A stretch of DNA of 64,000 bases from Sporobolomyces roseus. Lineage: Eukaryota > Basidiomycota > Microbotryomycetes > Sporidiobolales > Sporidiobolaceae. Below, piece after piece: positions 34,134 to 46,902 of this stretch (its first letter is position 1; every line of letters begins with the position of its first letter). Made by a program: the position numbers and the translations under genes. Under the pieces are notes generated by a model. The model was not told where the DNA came from. It ran no database searches and saw nothing but the letters and a program-made list of their open reading frames with translations. The stretch lies in NCBI GenBank assembly GCA_016617785.1, contig JADILM010000004.1, positions 806,001-870,000 on the forward strand, in the 5' to 3' direction.

Positions 34134-34999
34134 GGTGGGAATAGATGGTCGACGGAGTATCTTGGGTACGCTTTTACTGCTGTTATGCACTGTCATGCTT
34201 ATTCTCGAGGTCATAAAGTAGCTTGATTCGCTTATTGCAGAGACGTTGAGAAGGCTGAGTTGGAAGAGGCAGAGGGAGAGAGAGAGGAAAGGAAAGAGAA
34301 TCTTTTGTGCGTAAGGGCGACTCTCGAATGGTCGAGGATGTTAGAGAGGGACGTCTGGTCGTCTGTTGAATCGATGGTGATCTCAGGGACTTTCAAGTAA
34401 CGCTGAGAACGAGTCGACAAGCAAGCGAGGGTAACGGGGAAAGCACGCTTTGACTCGCCCAACTCGCAGTTGAGTGACCACTATTAGTCGAGGTGGATAG
34501 CCACGTTGAGGGTGTCGTGCTGAGGTTGAAGTTGAGCTCAAACAATGAGTTGACGATCAAGTGTTGTCGATCCTTTGTTCTGAAAATTTATCGCGAGGTC
34601 AAACCTGTTTCTCAGGCCTGCCTGTCCCCATCGCTTGTCGGCGTTGCTCACCTCGTCGAAAGCTGCTCGTTCCCTCTGCGATCAACAGAGGAAGCCAAAA
34701 AAACATGACCGAGTCGAGGTTGCCTCGCAAAGTAGAAATCCAAACTAGCGAACTCTCTTGCATCCAACCTCTCGGATCTTTTCCTAGACAGCCGACTACT
34801 CTTTAATCTACGGCCTCTATCAACTGAAACGACAAACTAGACTCCGCCGAAAAGAAGGGGACTTGTAGTCAAATTTACTCTACTCCTTCCCGCAACCTCT
34901 CCAGTTTCTCCAGTTTCTCCACCACAACTTGTCGACACCCTTAGAACTCGACAACCTAATAGATACTCAACCGCAACAGTGTTACACAGTCATTTAGAT
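34134..34999. promoter_or_regulatory. Upstream region of the CreA/Mig1-like gene
   Basis: Gap between two plus-strand genes. It holds the PNPO 3' end and the promoter and leader of the zinc-finger gene. A 9-bp unit (CTCCAGTTT) is repeated at 34899-34920. A small minus-strand open frame at about 34232-34462 lacks an ATG. No gene is supported. Confidence 0.4.
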
Positions 35000-37954
35000 A
35001 TGGAGGGAGCTCCTCCACCGATACCGCCTCCTAGTGGAATTCCTCCTCATTCAGCAGCGAATCCACCACAACTAGACGCTAATGGGATGACACCAGCAGG
35101 TGTTACTGCTGCTTCATTAACTCCTGACAAGTCTATGATCCCTCGGTCAGTCTCTCTCTCTCTCTCCCTCTCTCTCATCGCTCTCTCTTATCTTCAAACA
35201 ATCGGTCTCGCTCCCTCACCTCGATCAATTCGATTCATTCGACTTCTATGGCTGTCGATGACTGAATTCAAGAGCATACACGAGTTCGAAATGTACTGAT
35301 CAGTTAGCTTTGTTCGTCTCGCAGTCCCTACAAATGTCCTCTTTGTCCGAGGGCATTCTATCGATTAGAACATCAAACAAGACACATTCGAACTCATACG
35401 GGAGAGAAACCTCATGCTTGTACTCATCCAGGGTGAGTTGACCACTTTCCTTCCGTTCCCTCGATTCGACTTAGCGTAGCAAATGGCGTCAACAATTGTT
35501 TACCGACCGAGAAAAAGGTCAAGAAAGGTTACTTCGAGGGCATGGCTTCGCCCACGATCCACGATCACTACATCCCTCTCACTTGGAAGACTGTTACTGA
35601 CTCGGGAGTTTGCACTGTCGGATTATAGATGCGAGAAACGTTTCTCTCGTTCAGACGAACTCACTCGACACGTTCGAATTCATTCAAGTGATCGAGGGAG
35701 GAAGAAGACGGCTCAACAACAAGCTGCCGCCGCCGCCGCAGCGGCAGCAGCCGCGAACGGTCAACCTCCTCCGCCAACAGGGAAGAAAGGTTCGAAAGCT
35801 GCGAGAGAAAGTAGACAACCTAGTCCAGCTGTTGAAGTGATTGATGTGAGTTCACACTCTTCCTCTCGATCATTCAGTCATCTGCTCGTTCGATGGCGAA
35901 AGACGAGCAGGAGAGAAAGCGAGTAACGGCGAACTGACTGTCTTTCTCTTCAAATCAGGATGGATCGGAACTCGCTCGTCAAGCAAGTAATGCTCAAGCA
36001 AACTACGGTCAACCTATGATGGGATACGTAAGACTCGAGTCGTTCGCCTCACTTTCTCGAGATCAAACTGATTTTTCTCTCATTGTAGCCTTACTACCCT
36101 CCACCTCCTCCTGGTTATCCCGGTTACCCTTATCCTTCGATGCCCATGTTTCCTTACGCCTACCCTGGTGTACCTCCCACAACCTCCTATCCCGGCGCTC
36201 CTCCCTCTGCTCCCCCGAATTCGACCTATCCTCCCGCTTTCGCTTCTTACACTCCTTACGGCTACGCTACTTTACCCCAAGTCCCCACTCAACAAGTACA
36301 GCAACAACAATCTTCCTCTGCTTCGGCTCAACAACAAGCCCTGGCTAGTCAAGTTGCAGCTGCTGCCGTCGCCGCTTCTCAACAGCAACATCAACAAGGG
36401 CAAATGCAAGGACAAGTTAGAAATGGACAGCAGCAACAGCAACAACCTCAGTCGGGAGCAGATGGTCAACCTTTGAGTGCTTTGGCGTTGGCAGCGGCTA
36501 GTGGATTACACGAGATGGAGCAGGAAAGAGAGAAGCAGGAACAGGAGAGGAGGAATCAATCGAATTCGGGACCGAACAGTGCGACCAACTCTCCATATGG
36601 ATCGTTCGATCAGGGAGGAGGATACTGGCCGAATCCTTACGCTCAACTGGCTGGACCTCAAGGAGGTATGGTTCAACCTCCAACTTACGGCATGAACCTT
36701 CCCCTTGGAATTCCTATACCTCCTACACCTCAGCAACAGCAACAACAAGAGGATGCACTCAAACAACGAGCAGCTCAAGCGTCCGCTGCTGCAAGTCGTC
36801 GTCAATCTCACGCTGCCCCTTCAGCTCAAACTTTCCTCGGAGCTCCCGACGATACTATCTCCCGTCATTCTCACTCTCACGACCCATCTCATCCCGGTCA
36901 TCACCTCTCACTGAACCGACATCAACATCGACACGCTTTCTCTCCTTACGGCTACCCTTCCTCTTCCGCCGATCAATCTCTCGTCAACTCTCCCGCTTCG
37001 AGTCCAGGTCGATCCGACGTTCACGCAGACGAAGATCATCACAATATTCATTCGCATCACACTTCTGGTCAGAACTCGCCCTTCCCTCCTATCCCTTCTG
37101 CTGGCGCTGGAATCGTTCCAGGAATCGGAATGGCTTCTCAACCTGGCCACGGTCAAGCTCAAGCGATTGGTCAACTCCAACAACAACTTGCGTATCAATT
37201 GACTCCTTCGACTTCGCCAGTACTCGGTCCTTTGAAAGGTTTGACACTCATGAGTGCTCAAGCTTCTCGAGCTCCTTCAACCGTACCGAGTCGAGCGACG
37301 AGCCCCGTCCACCTCCCTCCGCTGAGACTTCCTGGCGCTGAGGGAGGGAACAGTGGAGAAGGAAGTCGCGCTGGTTCCCCCGAACAACACCTCCAACAAC
37401 ACTCGATGGAATCTCATCATCGATCTCACTCTCATCATCATCGATCGCATCCTTACTCGAAGAGTCAACCTGGTTCACCGACGAGCGGTACACATCACCT
37501 CCATCACAGCAACCTTCATCGACCACCACTTTCGAGAGGTAGTTCGAATTCGGCCAACGGTTCTTCTTACCCTGGAACTCCCGTCGCTGGACCTGTCGTC
37601 AGTGAAGAACGTTCTCTACCACCTCTCTCCGCGCTCAACAGTGCACCTTCCTCGATCGGTTCGAACGCTGGAGCCTACTTCCACGCCGGAGGTCATTCCC
37701 AACCCAATTCTCGACCAAACTCTCGACCAAACTCTCGACCTACTTCTCCCAACAACAACCTTTACTCGCATTACGGCTCTTCGGACTCGCTCAATTCGCT
37801 GGGATCCGCGAGCGGTATCATGCCACCTCAGAATCAGGGTCAGACTTATTCGAGGAGGGCTCAGTTTGGAATGACTCCGATCACTTCGCAAGTCAAGGAA
37901 GAGAGGTTGAACGGATATGGAGGAGATGGAGGAGAGGAAATGATGGAGCAATAG
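35000..37954 (+). CDS. MIG1: C2H2 glucose repressor, CreA/Mig1 family
   Basis: DNA-binding repressor of genes for alternative carbon use, expected to bind GC-rich SYGGRG-type sites. Exons: 35000-35145, 35325-35432, 35629-35845, 35959-36027 and 36089-37954, giving 801 residues. Two adjacent C2H2 fingers at about residues 50-107 read [20 protein letters not shown], then [20 protein letters not shown] and [20 protein letters not shown], the CreA/Mig1 signature; the second finger is split by an intron after Gly. They are followed by a polyalanine run of ten near 120. The long last exon is rich in Gln, Pro, Ser and His, with poly-Gln runs and several SRPNSRP repeats near 720-735, and looks disordered. 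A 68-nt intron probably lies in the 3' UTR (37969-38036). PEPCK, a classic target class, lies 17 kb downstream. Confidence 0.93.
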
Positions 37955-38724
37955 AATGACGGCTTCAGGTGAGTTCATCTTCTTGATTCTCTTTAATTCG
38001 TTTTTGCTAAAACTCATTGAACCCCTTCTTTCACAGCTACGAGAACCTCCTGTACAGTACGACCGCTTCTACACGACGACCCTGATTTACAATATATAGA
38101 CGAGAGGTCACGATACACCTTCATCCAAGGTATATCTGCCTCTTCACCCCAAAACCATAGACTTTTCCGCCTTTCTTTACTTCGCTTTTTTACTATTCAT
38201 ATTCCTCCCCTCCCCTGTCTTACAACCCATTAATCTTTCTTTCCCTCCCCCTATTCATCAGCTTGTTTCGTTCCTCTCCTCTCAGTAACCGCACCTATCC
38301 TACATACCTCGTTATTTCGCTCTTTTCCCTCTGTGCTTTTTGATGGCTGTCTGCCCTGCTCATTGATATGCTTCTCTGCGTACATACTGATTCGAATCAG
38401 CTTGTTCTCTACATCGCTCACGCACTCCTCTCTCTCGCTTTTTGCAAACAAACGCTTGAATCTTTGTTTTTCCTTTGACCGAAACTTCTGCTCGTATGTT
38501 TAGACGTATGATATCGTACAAAGGACTCTAGCGAGAATGGCGAGTCAATCGTCGTCGAATTGAGAGAATGTTTGTGCGATATTCAACCTTCGAGAAAGCG
38601 TTTTCAGATCTCTTCTACTCACCTCACTCACCTGTACAAAGCATCAAGCACGCCAATACAAGCCCTCGAACCCTCAAGGAATCCACCTAGTCGATCACGA
38701 GCTTACCGGCGAGGAAACGCGACA
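37955..38724. other. 3' UTR with probable intron, then kinesin promoter
   Basis: Gap between two plus-strand genes. At 37969-38036 a GTGAGT donor, a TGCTAAAAC branch-like site and a TTTCACAG acceptor mark a likely 3' UTR intron starting 14 nt after the repressor stop codon. The next 450 bases are T/C-rich. No gene is seen. Confidence 0.5.
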
Positions 38725-41700
38725 ATGTCATTCACTCAACTTGACCAGAGACCTCTCACTCCCAGCGGCGAGAGGAGACCATTCAAACCATCAGTCAAGC
38801 ACGGTAATGGCTTCACACCACCTGCGAGTCCTCTGGCACCCCCAACGAGTCGAATGGAAAGGTCCCCCTTCCCTCAATCAACATCAACATTCACTCCAAC
38901 TCCCTCAACTCGGCCACTCACGAGATCGGCAGTTCAGAACCTACCCTCATTCAACTTACAAACCGCTTCTCCACCAATAAGAGAGCGCAAGACCTCGAAC
39001 TCTTCCCCTCTCGATTCAGATTCTTTACCTTCAACCGCACCTAGAATTCGTGCCAGGGTCACTCCAGCCGCATCTCCACGTCGTAAACCAGTCGTACCCG
39101 GTGCAGAGAATGCCGAACCAGCTCCCTCTTCTTCGTCCTTCATGGGTCCCCCCAGTAGTCCTCTCAAGCGTTCCGCACCTCTCGCGTCGTTCCCTCGAGC
39201 TCCTCCTCTCACACCTTTACCTCGGACTGCTCCCTTCTCCTCTCCCTTCCCGGCACTTCAATCGCTTCCCGAAGATCGATCTTTAAACGACAGAATGGCG
39301 AGTTTAGCGTTCGAAGCACCGAGAGATAGGGGAAAAGGTGGGAAGGAGAATGTTCTCGTTTGTGTGCGAGTGAGACCTCCGGCGGCGAAATTGGCGAAGG
39401 CGAGTGCGACGATCGAGGAAGTTGCTTGGGATGTCAGCGAGCTCGAAGGTAGATTATCGTTAAAAGCGGGAGGACCTGAATTCTTATTCGGTTCGTTTTT
39501 TTTGGTTCTGCTCCTTCTTTCTGAGCAAGAGGTTGACGTATCTCTTGCGAATACAGATTCTGTCGTCACTGGATCAGAGAACTACGATGTATATCAGGAA
39601 GCGGGGAAAGATCTCGTACTGTAGGTCGATCCCTCAGCTTTTGCATGTTTCTCGCAAAAACTGATTTTGATTCGATCATACAGGGACGCGATGGAAGGGT
39701 TCGACGCAGTCATCTTCGCTTACGGTCAAACAGCATCCGGAAAGACTTTCACACTCTCGGGCGACCAGTCGAATCCCGGTATCATCCCTCAAGCTGTCTC
39801 TGAAATCTTCACCTACATTCGGGATCATTCGGAGAAGGAGTTCTTGCTTCGAGCATCATACCTCGAGATCTATAACGAGACGCTCAAAGATCTTCTCGAT
39901 CCGACAGCTGGACCAGTCAAGATTCGTCAAGATGAGAAAGTGAGTCTTTCTTTGTCGCTCGTTCACTCCAGAGTCGAAGCTCACACAACTCCGCTTGATC
40001 CAGAAACGATTCTTCGTCAGTCCCCTCCGAGAAGAGGTCGTGACTACCGAGGCGCAAGTAGCGGCGTTATTGCGAAGAGGAGCGGACAATCGACATGTCG
40101 GTCAAACCGATTTCAACGAGAGAAGTTCTCGATCTCACAGTGTCTTCCAAATGGTGCAAATCTCTTTGATAATCAGTGGCTGTGTACACTAGCTGACTTG
40201 GAAATCGTCTCGCAGACGATCGAGTCAAGAGATGAAAATCCTACTTCACCCTCTTTGCAAAACGCTGCGACTTCCTACGGTGTCAAGACCCCTAACACTC
40301 CTCGAATGGCACCTGGAGGCGATGGAGTAGTCAGAATGAGTCGACTGTCCTTGATCGATCTCGCTGGATCAGAACAAGCTACGAGTCAGACGGAAAGGAG
40401 AAGCGAAGGTGCTTTCATCAACAAGAGGTGAGTCGCGTGCTCCTATGAGTTATGAAGACGCGCAGAGCTGACCGATTTGTTGGCCGAAAGTCTACTCACA
40501 CTCGAGAAAGTCATCGCTTCTTTGACCGATGGCAAAAAGTGCGTTTTCGCTGGTTTCGCCTCTGTCTGCTGATGAATACTGAGCGATTCCGAACGGTCAC
40601 AGGTCACACGTTCCCTATCGAGACTCGAAGCTCACTCAGATCCTCCAACCTTCGCTGTCCGGAGACGCACGAGTTGCGGTAATCGCTACCTGCAACCCTT
40701 CTCCCGCTGCTATCGAAGAAACGAAATCTACGCTCAAGTTCGCTCAACGAGTCAAGAAGGTTCAGCTCAAAGCTGCGATCAATGAAGTCGTCGATGATAA
40801 GGCTTTGATCACAAAGTATCGCTCGCATGTGAGCCTTCGCACTCTCTACTTTCTCCTCCGACTGAGCTAATCCGGTTCTAACTCCCTCCCTGTAGATCGC
40901 TATGCTCGAGGCTCAACTAAGTGCCACTTTGACGGATTCTGCACCTCCTACACCTTCACAAGCTGATCTCGAAGCTGATCACTCTCGAGTAAGAAACCAA
41001 TCCCTTTTCAATGTTTTGCGAGTGATCGCTGATCATCGTCTTGATCCTGAACAGACGAAGCATCTCGAAAGGGTCCGAGGTCTTGAGAAGCAAGTCGAGG
41101 AGTTCCGCTCACTCTTCTTGACCAGTAACAATATGGAGCAACGACGACAAAGCGTAAGCCCTCCCTTCTCCTTCTCTCGACCTTCAGGGGCCTGACGTCC
41201 AATGCGATCTTCGATAGGCGCTACCACCTCGACCAGTCTCTCCAGTCAAGATGCCTCGACCGATGTCAGCGATTCAAGAAGACGAACGAACGGTCTTCGA
41301 AGAGAAGCTTCTGGACGCTCAAGACGAGATCTCTGCACTTAAGGACGAACAAGAAGAGCTACAAGGCCGAATCGCGGATCTCGAAGCTGCTCACCTCTCG
41401 TCTCTCAAGAATGGAGCAAAAACTTCGGAATCTGAGAAAGATGCGATGATTCTCGAATTAACCAAGGAGAACAAGGAGCTGCTAGTCATCGCAAGGAACG
41501 CAGATGTCGAAGGGGAGCTTAAGAGGCAAGAAAGGAAGTACGAGAGGATGTTGGAAAAATGTCGAGTATACGAAGAGGGACTCGAGTCGACTTTGGAAAG
41601 CGAACGAAGGGTGAGTTTCTCGTTGCCCCTCTGCTACTCGTTGAGTATCGGCTGAGCAATCGAGCATTCACAGCGTGTCGCACAATTCGAACGATTCATT

Positions 41701-41989
41701 CTTCAACATCTCACCGCTCAAACCGATCTCGTTGCTGGTCGTAGAAGATCTTCAGTCGCTCTCACCCATTCGCCTTCCGTCGCTGGTTTCGTACCTTTGA
41801 TGGCAGAGTCGCCTGACCTCGATGCTATTTCACCAGATTTCGTCGAGCTCGATCATCTACCTGTACGAAACTTTCTCCTCCTTCGTCTCTCGTCGCTTTG
41901 ACTGACTCTTTCCTTTCTCTCGTTGATAGTTCTCAAAGGCGGGATGGGACACTATCAAGCGTTCAGGCTCTCGTATCTTCCCCGTATAA
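38725..41989 (+). CDS. Kinesin motor protein, probably kinesin-7 (CENP-E/Kip2-like)
   Basis: Microtubule motor. Exons: 38725-39490, 39557-39620, 39684-39939, 40004-40153, 40216-40427, 40491-40538, 40603-40828, 40896-40988, 41055-41153, 41218-41610, 41674-41862 and 41930-41989, giving 851 residues. A Pro/Ser/Arg-rich leader of 207 residues precedes the motor, which starts ENVLVCVRVRPP. The nucleotide motifs are FAYGQTASGKTFTL (P-loop near 288-297), NERSSRSHSVFQM (switch I) and LIDLAGSEQA (switch II), followed by VPYRDSKLTQILQPSLSGDA and the neck VKKVQLKAAINEV. A roughly 35-residue insert before switch II and the P-loop form GQTASGKT suggest kinesin-7. A coiled coil follows at about 560-740. 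The tail is short. Subfamily is inferred; kinesin identity is certain. Confidence 0.93.
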
Positions 41990-42181
41990 ACTATCTTCTT
42001 TTGCAGCTCTCAGTCGGAACTTTTTCGTAATCTTCTCTCCGCTCAGTACATATTCACTCCGACGCTATTTGTTGCAAATTTGTTGTTTCTCTCCTAGACT
42101 CGCGGTCTGATCTCAACAAGTCGAGCGTGTTGCGACGAGACAAGAGTTGAACAATATCTACGAAGGATAAATCTGGCTGTT

Positions 42182-43116
42182 TCAAGCTACCCAAGATGCC
42201 TTATATTCCTTTCCTCCCTCGAAGGGCGTGGCTAAGTGGAAAGCGCCAGTTCGAGTATCGTGCAAGAGATTGATGATATTTGGGAAGTTGTAGATTGGAC
42301 CAACACCAATCGAAACGCCAGGACAGATTGACTCTGAACAGCTGTGAACGATCATTGTCCTCGCCCTGAGTCCGGGTAGGTGTTTAACCGACAAGTTAGG
42401 ATCGAAGAGATCCAACTCCTTCCCACAGACAGCGTCGAAGCCCCCATGCAGTTTAGCCTAAATTTTCAACGCGAAAGATGGTCAGCACGAGCTGGTGAGA
42501 TAGTTCCCCGAGAGTAGCTCACCAATGCAGTCGACACCGAGATCAGCATGACCGGTTGAGTCTTGTCGAGAGGGGGGAGATTCCTACAGGGTACTCCCGA
42601 GAGGAAATGTGTGCTGTTCTCCCCTGCTTTGTCGAGAAGGAACGATTCGTACGTGGGTTTGTAGTTGGTATAGCCTGTCAGATTAAACCAGTCGAATGTT
42701 TGACTTCCTAGGCAGGAGGGGAGTGTCGTGGCTGATGGGTCGAGCGGTCCACAAGGAGTAGGAGATGGGGAGGAAGGAACGAGAGTAGTCGTGCTTGGAG
42801 CTCGAGTGGTGATGACACGAGTCCAGATTGGGGTCGAGGTAGTAGTGGTAGTCGGACGAGTCGAGGTGACGACCTTACTCCATACGAGAGGGGAGGTGCT
42901 AGGAACGGAGGAGGAAGAAGAGGATTTCGAAGTTTCGACTTTTGACCAAACGAGAGGGGAAGTAGAGGTGGGCATCGCAGTTTCGACCTTGGACCATACG
43001 AGAGGAGACGCCGAAGAAGGTTTCGTGGTGTCAACTTTTGACCAAATGAGAGTATCGGCGGATGCTGATGCGATGGCGAAAGAGGCGAGGGAGAGGAAGG
43101 GGAGAAGAGACGGCAT
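42182..43116 (-). CDS. Secreted protein with five WSKVET-type repeats
   Basis: Exons 43116-42523 and 42457-42182 give 289 residues. The N-terminus is a clear signal peptide (hydrophobic stretch, AIASASA cleavage region near residue 20). Five degenerate repeats follow, each built on W-S/T-K/R-V-x-T with tryptophans at residues 25, 41, 57, 79 and 98, separated by Ser/Thr/Pro linkers likely to be O-mannosylated. A Cys-containing domain follows: Cys residues lie in TPCGPLD, PSCLGSQ, GVPCRN, AVCGKE and HSCSESICPG, with N-glycosylation sequons NLT and NST. I do not recognise this domain. A role as cell-wall or secreted effector-like protein is inferred only from these features. It is divergent from COG6. 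Confidence 0.75.
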
Positions 43117-43715
43117 CGGTGCGAATTGACTGTGAGAGGCGAGGACGAGGAGATAAAAGAGGTGGGATCGAGGCTGACGAAAGGCATTCGAGGGATGAAC
43201 AAAGTCGGGAGAGGTTGAAAGGGATGCGAGAGTCGAAGATGAAACGAGAAAAAGGGGAAATTTCGGAGAAAGGGAATGGTAGAAGTGCGGGAGGGACAAA
43301 GACGGATGCTCACCAGTCCACCTATGACGAAGCTAGCAGGAACTAAGTGCCGAAACGCTTCGACTAGTAGGGTCGGAAACGAGAAGCGAAGAGAAAGGTG
43401 CCGTCACCGCAAGATCATTGGACTACGGTTGGCCTGAGCAAAGTCAGTGCTGTATCGCTACTGTAACAGAGCATCCTCCTCGTAGTGTGATCCGATCTTG
43501 TGGTGAAGCGTTTGGAGATGAAGGTTTTCGAAAAAAGCGAGAAGGGAGTTGGGACTGTCCCGCTGTTGGTCTGCCCGTATTCCTAGATAGTGTGAGCTGA
43601 AGGTCGAAGCCAGGGAGCAAAGCAAGTCGAGTAAGTGAATCGCGAGAGCTTGGAAAGGTGGAGCTGCAGTTCGCTTTCAACCTCTTCACCTCAGCCTCTC
43701 AAAAGATCAGGCAGT
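43117..43715. promoter_or_regulatory. Divergent promoter region
   Basis: Head-to-head region of the secreted repeat protein and COG6. It is purine-rich up to 43300. Short open frames lack coding character. No gene is seen. Confidence 0.4.
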
Positions 43716-46309
43716 ATGGCGACGACACAGTCTAGGCCACCGCTACCGACGCGTACAAGCTCTGGCAACCTTGCATCATCCTCAACACGCAATCCACTCA
43801 ATCTCAAAGTCCATCGATTGCTCTCCTCGAACCTCGAAGATGCAGGCACTAGAGCTGCACTAGACACTTTGGGAGAGCTCGAAAAGGCAGAGCTCGAGTC
43901 AGACAAGAGTGCGCAGGGGAGAGGGATAGGAGCAGCTCTCAAACGAGGAACTGGATTGAGGAAGGAAGTCGATGGGAGAATGGCACAAGGGAGTAAAGAG
44001 TTCTTGCAAGCATTCTCCGAAGTCAACGATGTACGTTCAATCGTATTCTCGGAGTGGAATAACGAGAGGAAGCTGACATTTCAATTTGTTCGTTTTTCTC
44101 TGCGATGGAACAGAAACTGAGCATGTTGCAATCCCATCTCGACGCGATGCACGTCTGCTGCGATGAAGTACAGTCTGAACTTGATCGAGCGAACAAGGGA
44201 ACTCGGTATCTCCTCGAACATGCAGAAGGTTTACGTCAACAACGGTTCGTTTCCAATTCTTCCTTCTTACGGTTTCTGAAGTCGCTCACACCTCATACCC
44301 TTCCAACACCCCACAGATCGAACGTCACTGTACAGCAATCCCTCGTCCACCTATTCTTGACCCGCTTTACTCTGTCCGACACCGAATTGAGGGCGTTGAC
44401 TTCGCGAGATGTACCGGTTGGACCAGAACTATTCGCCGCGATGGACAAGACGGAACGGATACGAGCAGATTGTCGTGCATTACTGAGTGGAGAAGCTGGA
44501 GAAGGGACGAAAGCTGGGTGAGATCAATTCATGTATCTTCGACTATCTGAGAGGATTCGCTGAGCATTCGTCTTTTGCGCAGTCTCGATATCATGGAGTA
44601 CACATCACAACATCTCGAAGCGGGATATCAGAAGATCTACAAGTGGTGCACATTTCAGGCTCGGGGGTTTGCGAGGGACGTTTTGGAAGTTTCAGCAACT
44701 GTGCGAGCAGCAATCGCCCGACTCAAATCTCGACCTGATCTCTTATCGTCCGTTACTCTCCCTACGTCAGTTAGAGTACTTGATGCTGACTTCGTAGTGC
44801 AACAGCGAGGTATTGACCGTACTTGGAACGACGAGATCAACATCTATCCTCAACCTCTTCCTCGATGCTCTCACTCGAGGCGGACCGAATGGACTACCTC
44901 GCCCGATCGAACTACACGCTCACGACCCCATTCGCTACATTGGAGACATGCTGGCGTGGATCCATCAAGCGATGGCTGGCGAAAGAGAATTTTTGGAGAG
45001 TCTGTTTGGGATCAAGGATGAAGGTAGATGGATGGGAAGTGTTCATGCTTACAGTCTGAGATCTAGAGGGGTGATCGAGACCAGTGATGAAGATCGAGTG
45101 AAGACGCTACTCGACAAGGATTTCGAAGGATGTGGGAGACCGCTCAAGGTGAGTCGAATCGCTCATTCATCGCTCTTGAGGGAGACTGATGATGAGGAGT
45201 ACTGCCACGTAGATTCGAGTACAGCAAACAGTCAAGAGTCAAGAAAGCAGTATCATGGCGTACAGAATCTCAACTCTGATTCATTTCTATCAAGTTACGA
45301 TGGATCGTACTATCGGCTCAGATGCACTCATGTCGGAAGTACTCAGCGAGTGAGCCTCTTATCCTTTGCCTCGCATAGCTCCATCAACTGATCGATTATC
45401 TCGCAGATTAATGAATCATTCCTACGAAGTCTTCTTCGAAACCCTCAAAGCGCAAGGTCGAAGTTTCCTCCGATTCATTCAACCTCCCGCCGCCGCCCTC
45501 TCTGCGCCTACCCAGCTTCGCGACGCCCTCTCAATCCTCCGAGAGATCATGTCAGTCTACTCGACTTCTCTCCTCGATCACGAGGCTTCGATCGCTTCGC
45601 CCGAGAAACGTCAAGTCGAGTTCAAGGACGTTCTCGATGCAGCTTTGGATCCAGCTCTCCAGATGTGCGGAGCGATGGCAGAGATGAGACCGACGACCTG
45701 GGATCAAGCGGTGTTTTGGGTCAATTGCGATGAAGCGGTTTTGGGCTGTCTAGAACCATTCGACTTTACGAAAGAACGGAGGGAACTGGTCAGGGAGGAC
45801 GAGGCAAAGCATGTTGAGAGTCTCACAGCTGAACACGTATGTCTACTCCAGCTCTCAGATGGCTTCAGCTGCTGATTCCTTTCTCTCGATAGTACGAGCA
45901 CCTTTCAAAGGACAACGGACTTCAACCCGTTCTTGCAGCGTTGAAAGCGAAAGACCCTGAAGTGAGTCCGACCGCCTACCTTTCACCGTGTCGATGAGCT
46001 AATCAAGGATGTTCTACTCAGACTCCACTCTCGCATCTCAACGAAGCTTCCGCCAACGTCGTTATTCAAGCTATCACAACCTTTTCCAACTTCCTCTCTA
46101 CTGTTGATACGCTCGGTTCACCGCGACTCTCTCTTCTCCCTCCTCATCTCGCTTCGTCGATTCACTCGGAAGCACTCGCTCGAGTCAGTCGAGCTTACGA
46201 TCAAGTGTACGATGCGGTTCTCGACGAGAAGAATCGTTACGAAGGAAGACATACTTTGCTGAGGAGGAGTAAGGAGGAGGTTGCGACGCTTCTCGGAGTC
46301 ACAGCATAG
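43716..46309 (+). CDS. COG6: COG complex subunit 6
   Basis: Subunit of the conserved oligomeric Golgi tethering complex, needed for retrograde traffic within the Golgi and so for glycosylation. Exons: 43716-44030, 44114-44244, 44317-44517, 44583-44747, 44806-45148, 45213-45349, 45407-45836, 45893-45961 and 46022-46309, giving 692 residues. Family blocks are LKVHRLLSSNLED at the N-terminus, SMLQSHLDAMHVCCDEVQSE (coiled coil), and the strongly conserved LFLDALTRGGPNGLPRPIEL with HAHDPIRYIGDMLAWIHQA. MDRTIGSDALMSEVLSELMN follows, and the C-terminus has ARVSRAYDQVYDAVLDEKNR. For the fourth intron several junction pairs keep frame; the one chosen gives DLLSEVLTVLG and fits the usual spacing. Confidence 0.92.
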
Positions 46310-46902
46310 GCGATTTTAGGGGAGTTTGAATCTGTTTAGTGCGAAACTTGTTGTGTCAATCTACTTCATCTCCTGTCTGAGTGATTGACTCGCGAGCAGT
46401 ACCTCTCCTCTTGTAGAGCGCGACGTAGGAGAACAGCTGTGAAAGAATCCAGTGTGCAAAAGGGAGAGAAAAGAGGAAGAAAAACAAAAATGCGAAAAGA
46501 CAGGAATGGGAAAGAGGAGAAGCGAGCAAAGGCACAATGGAGGTAGAAAGAGGTAGAAGGCGATCACACTCGAGGCGGGGCAAGAGAAAAAACAGTGGTA
46601 TAGGCAAAATCCAGAGGGATGGAACAAAGTGAGAAAAACGAAAAGGGAACAGGGCGGAAGAGACTATGTATGACGATGGGATCGAGTGTGATTGACCAAG
46701 AAAAGCTTGAGGGTAAAGCCTGGAGTGAGGAAAGGGGGGAATATGGGTATCAAGAAAGGCGTCGAAAAGGGTTGAGAAAGGCTTTGCTATACGTCGGTTC
46801 GAGTAGAAGGTGAAAGGTGATTTCGCGGGAGAGAGTGTGTGTGGTATAGACCGACGGTGCAGATGATGCTGGAAGATAGAGAATGTCTAGACGTGAAACC
46901 GA
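46310..46902. other. Convergent 3' gap
   Basis: Tail-to-tail spacer between COG6 and the cyclin gene. It is purine-rich on the plus strand between about 46440 and 46800. No gene is supported. Confidence 0.5.
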
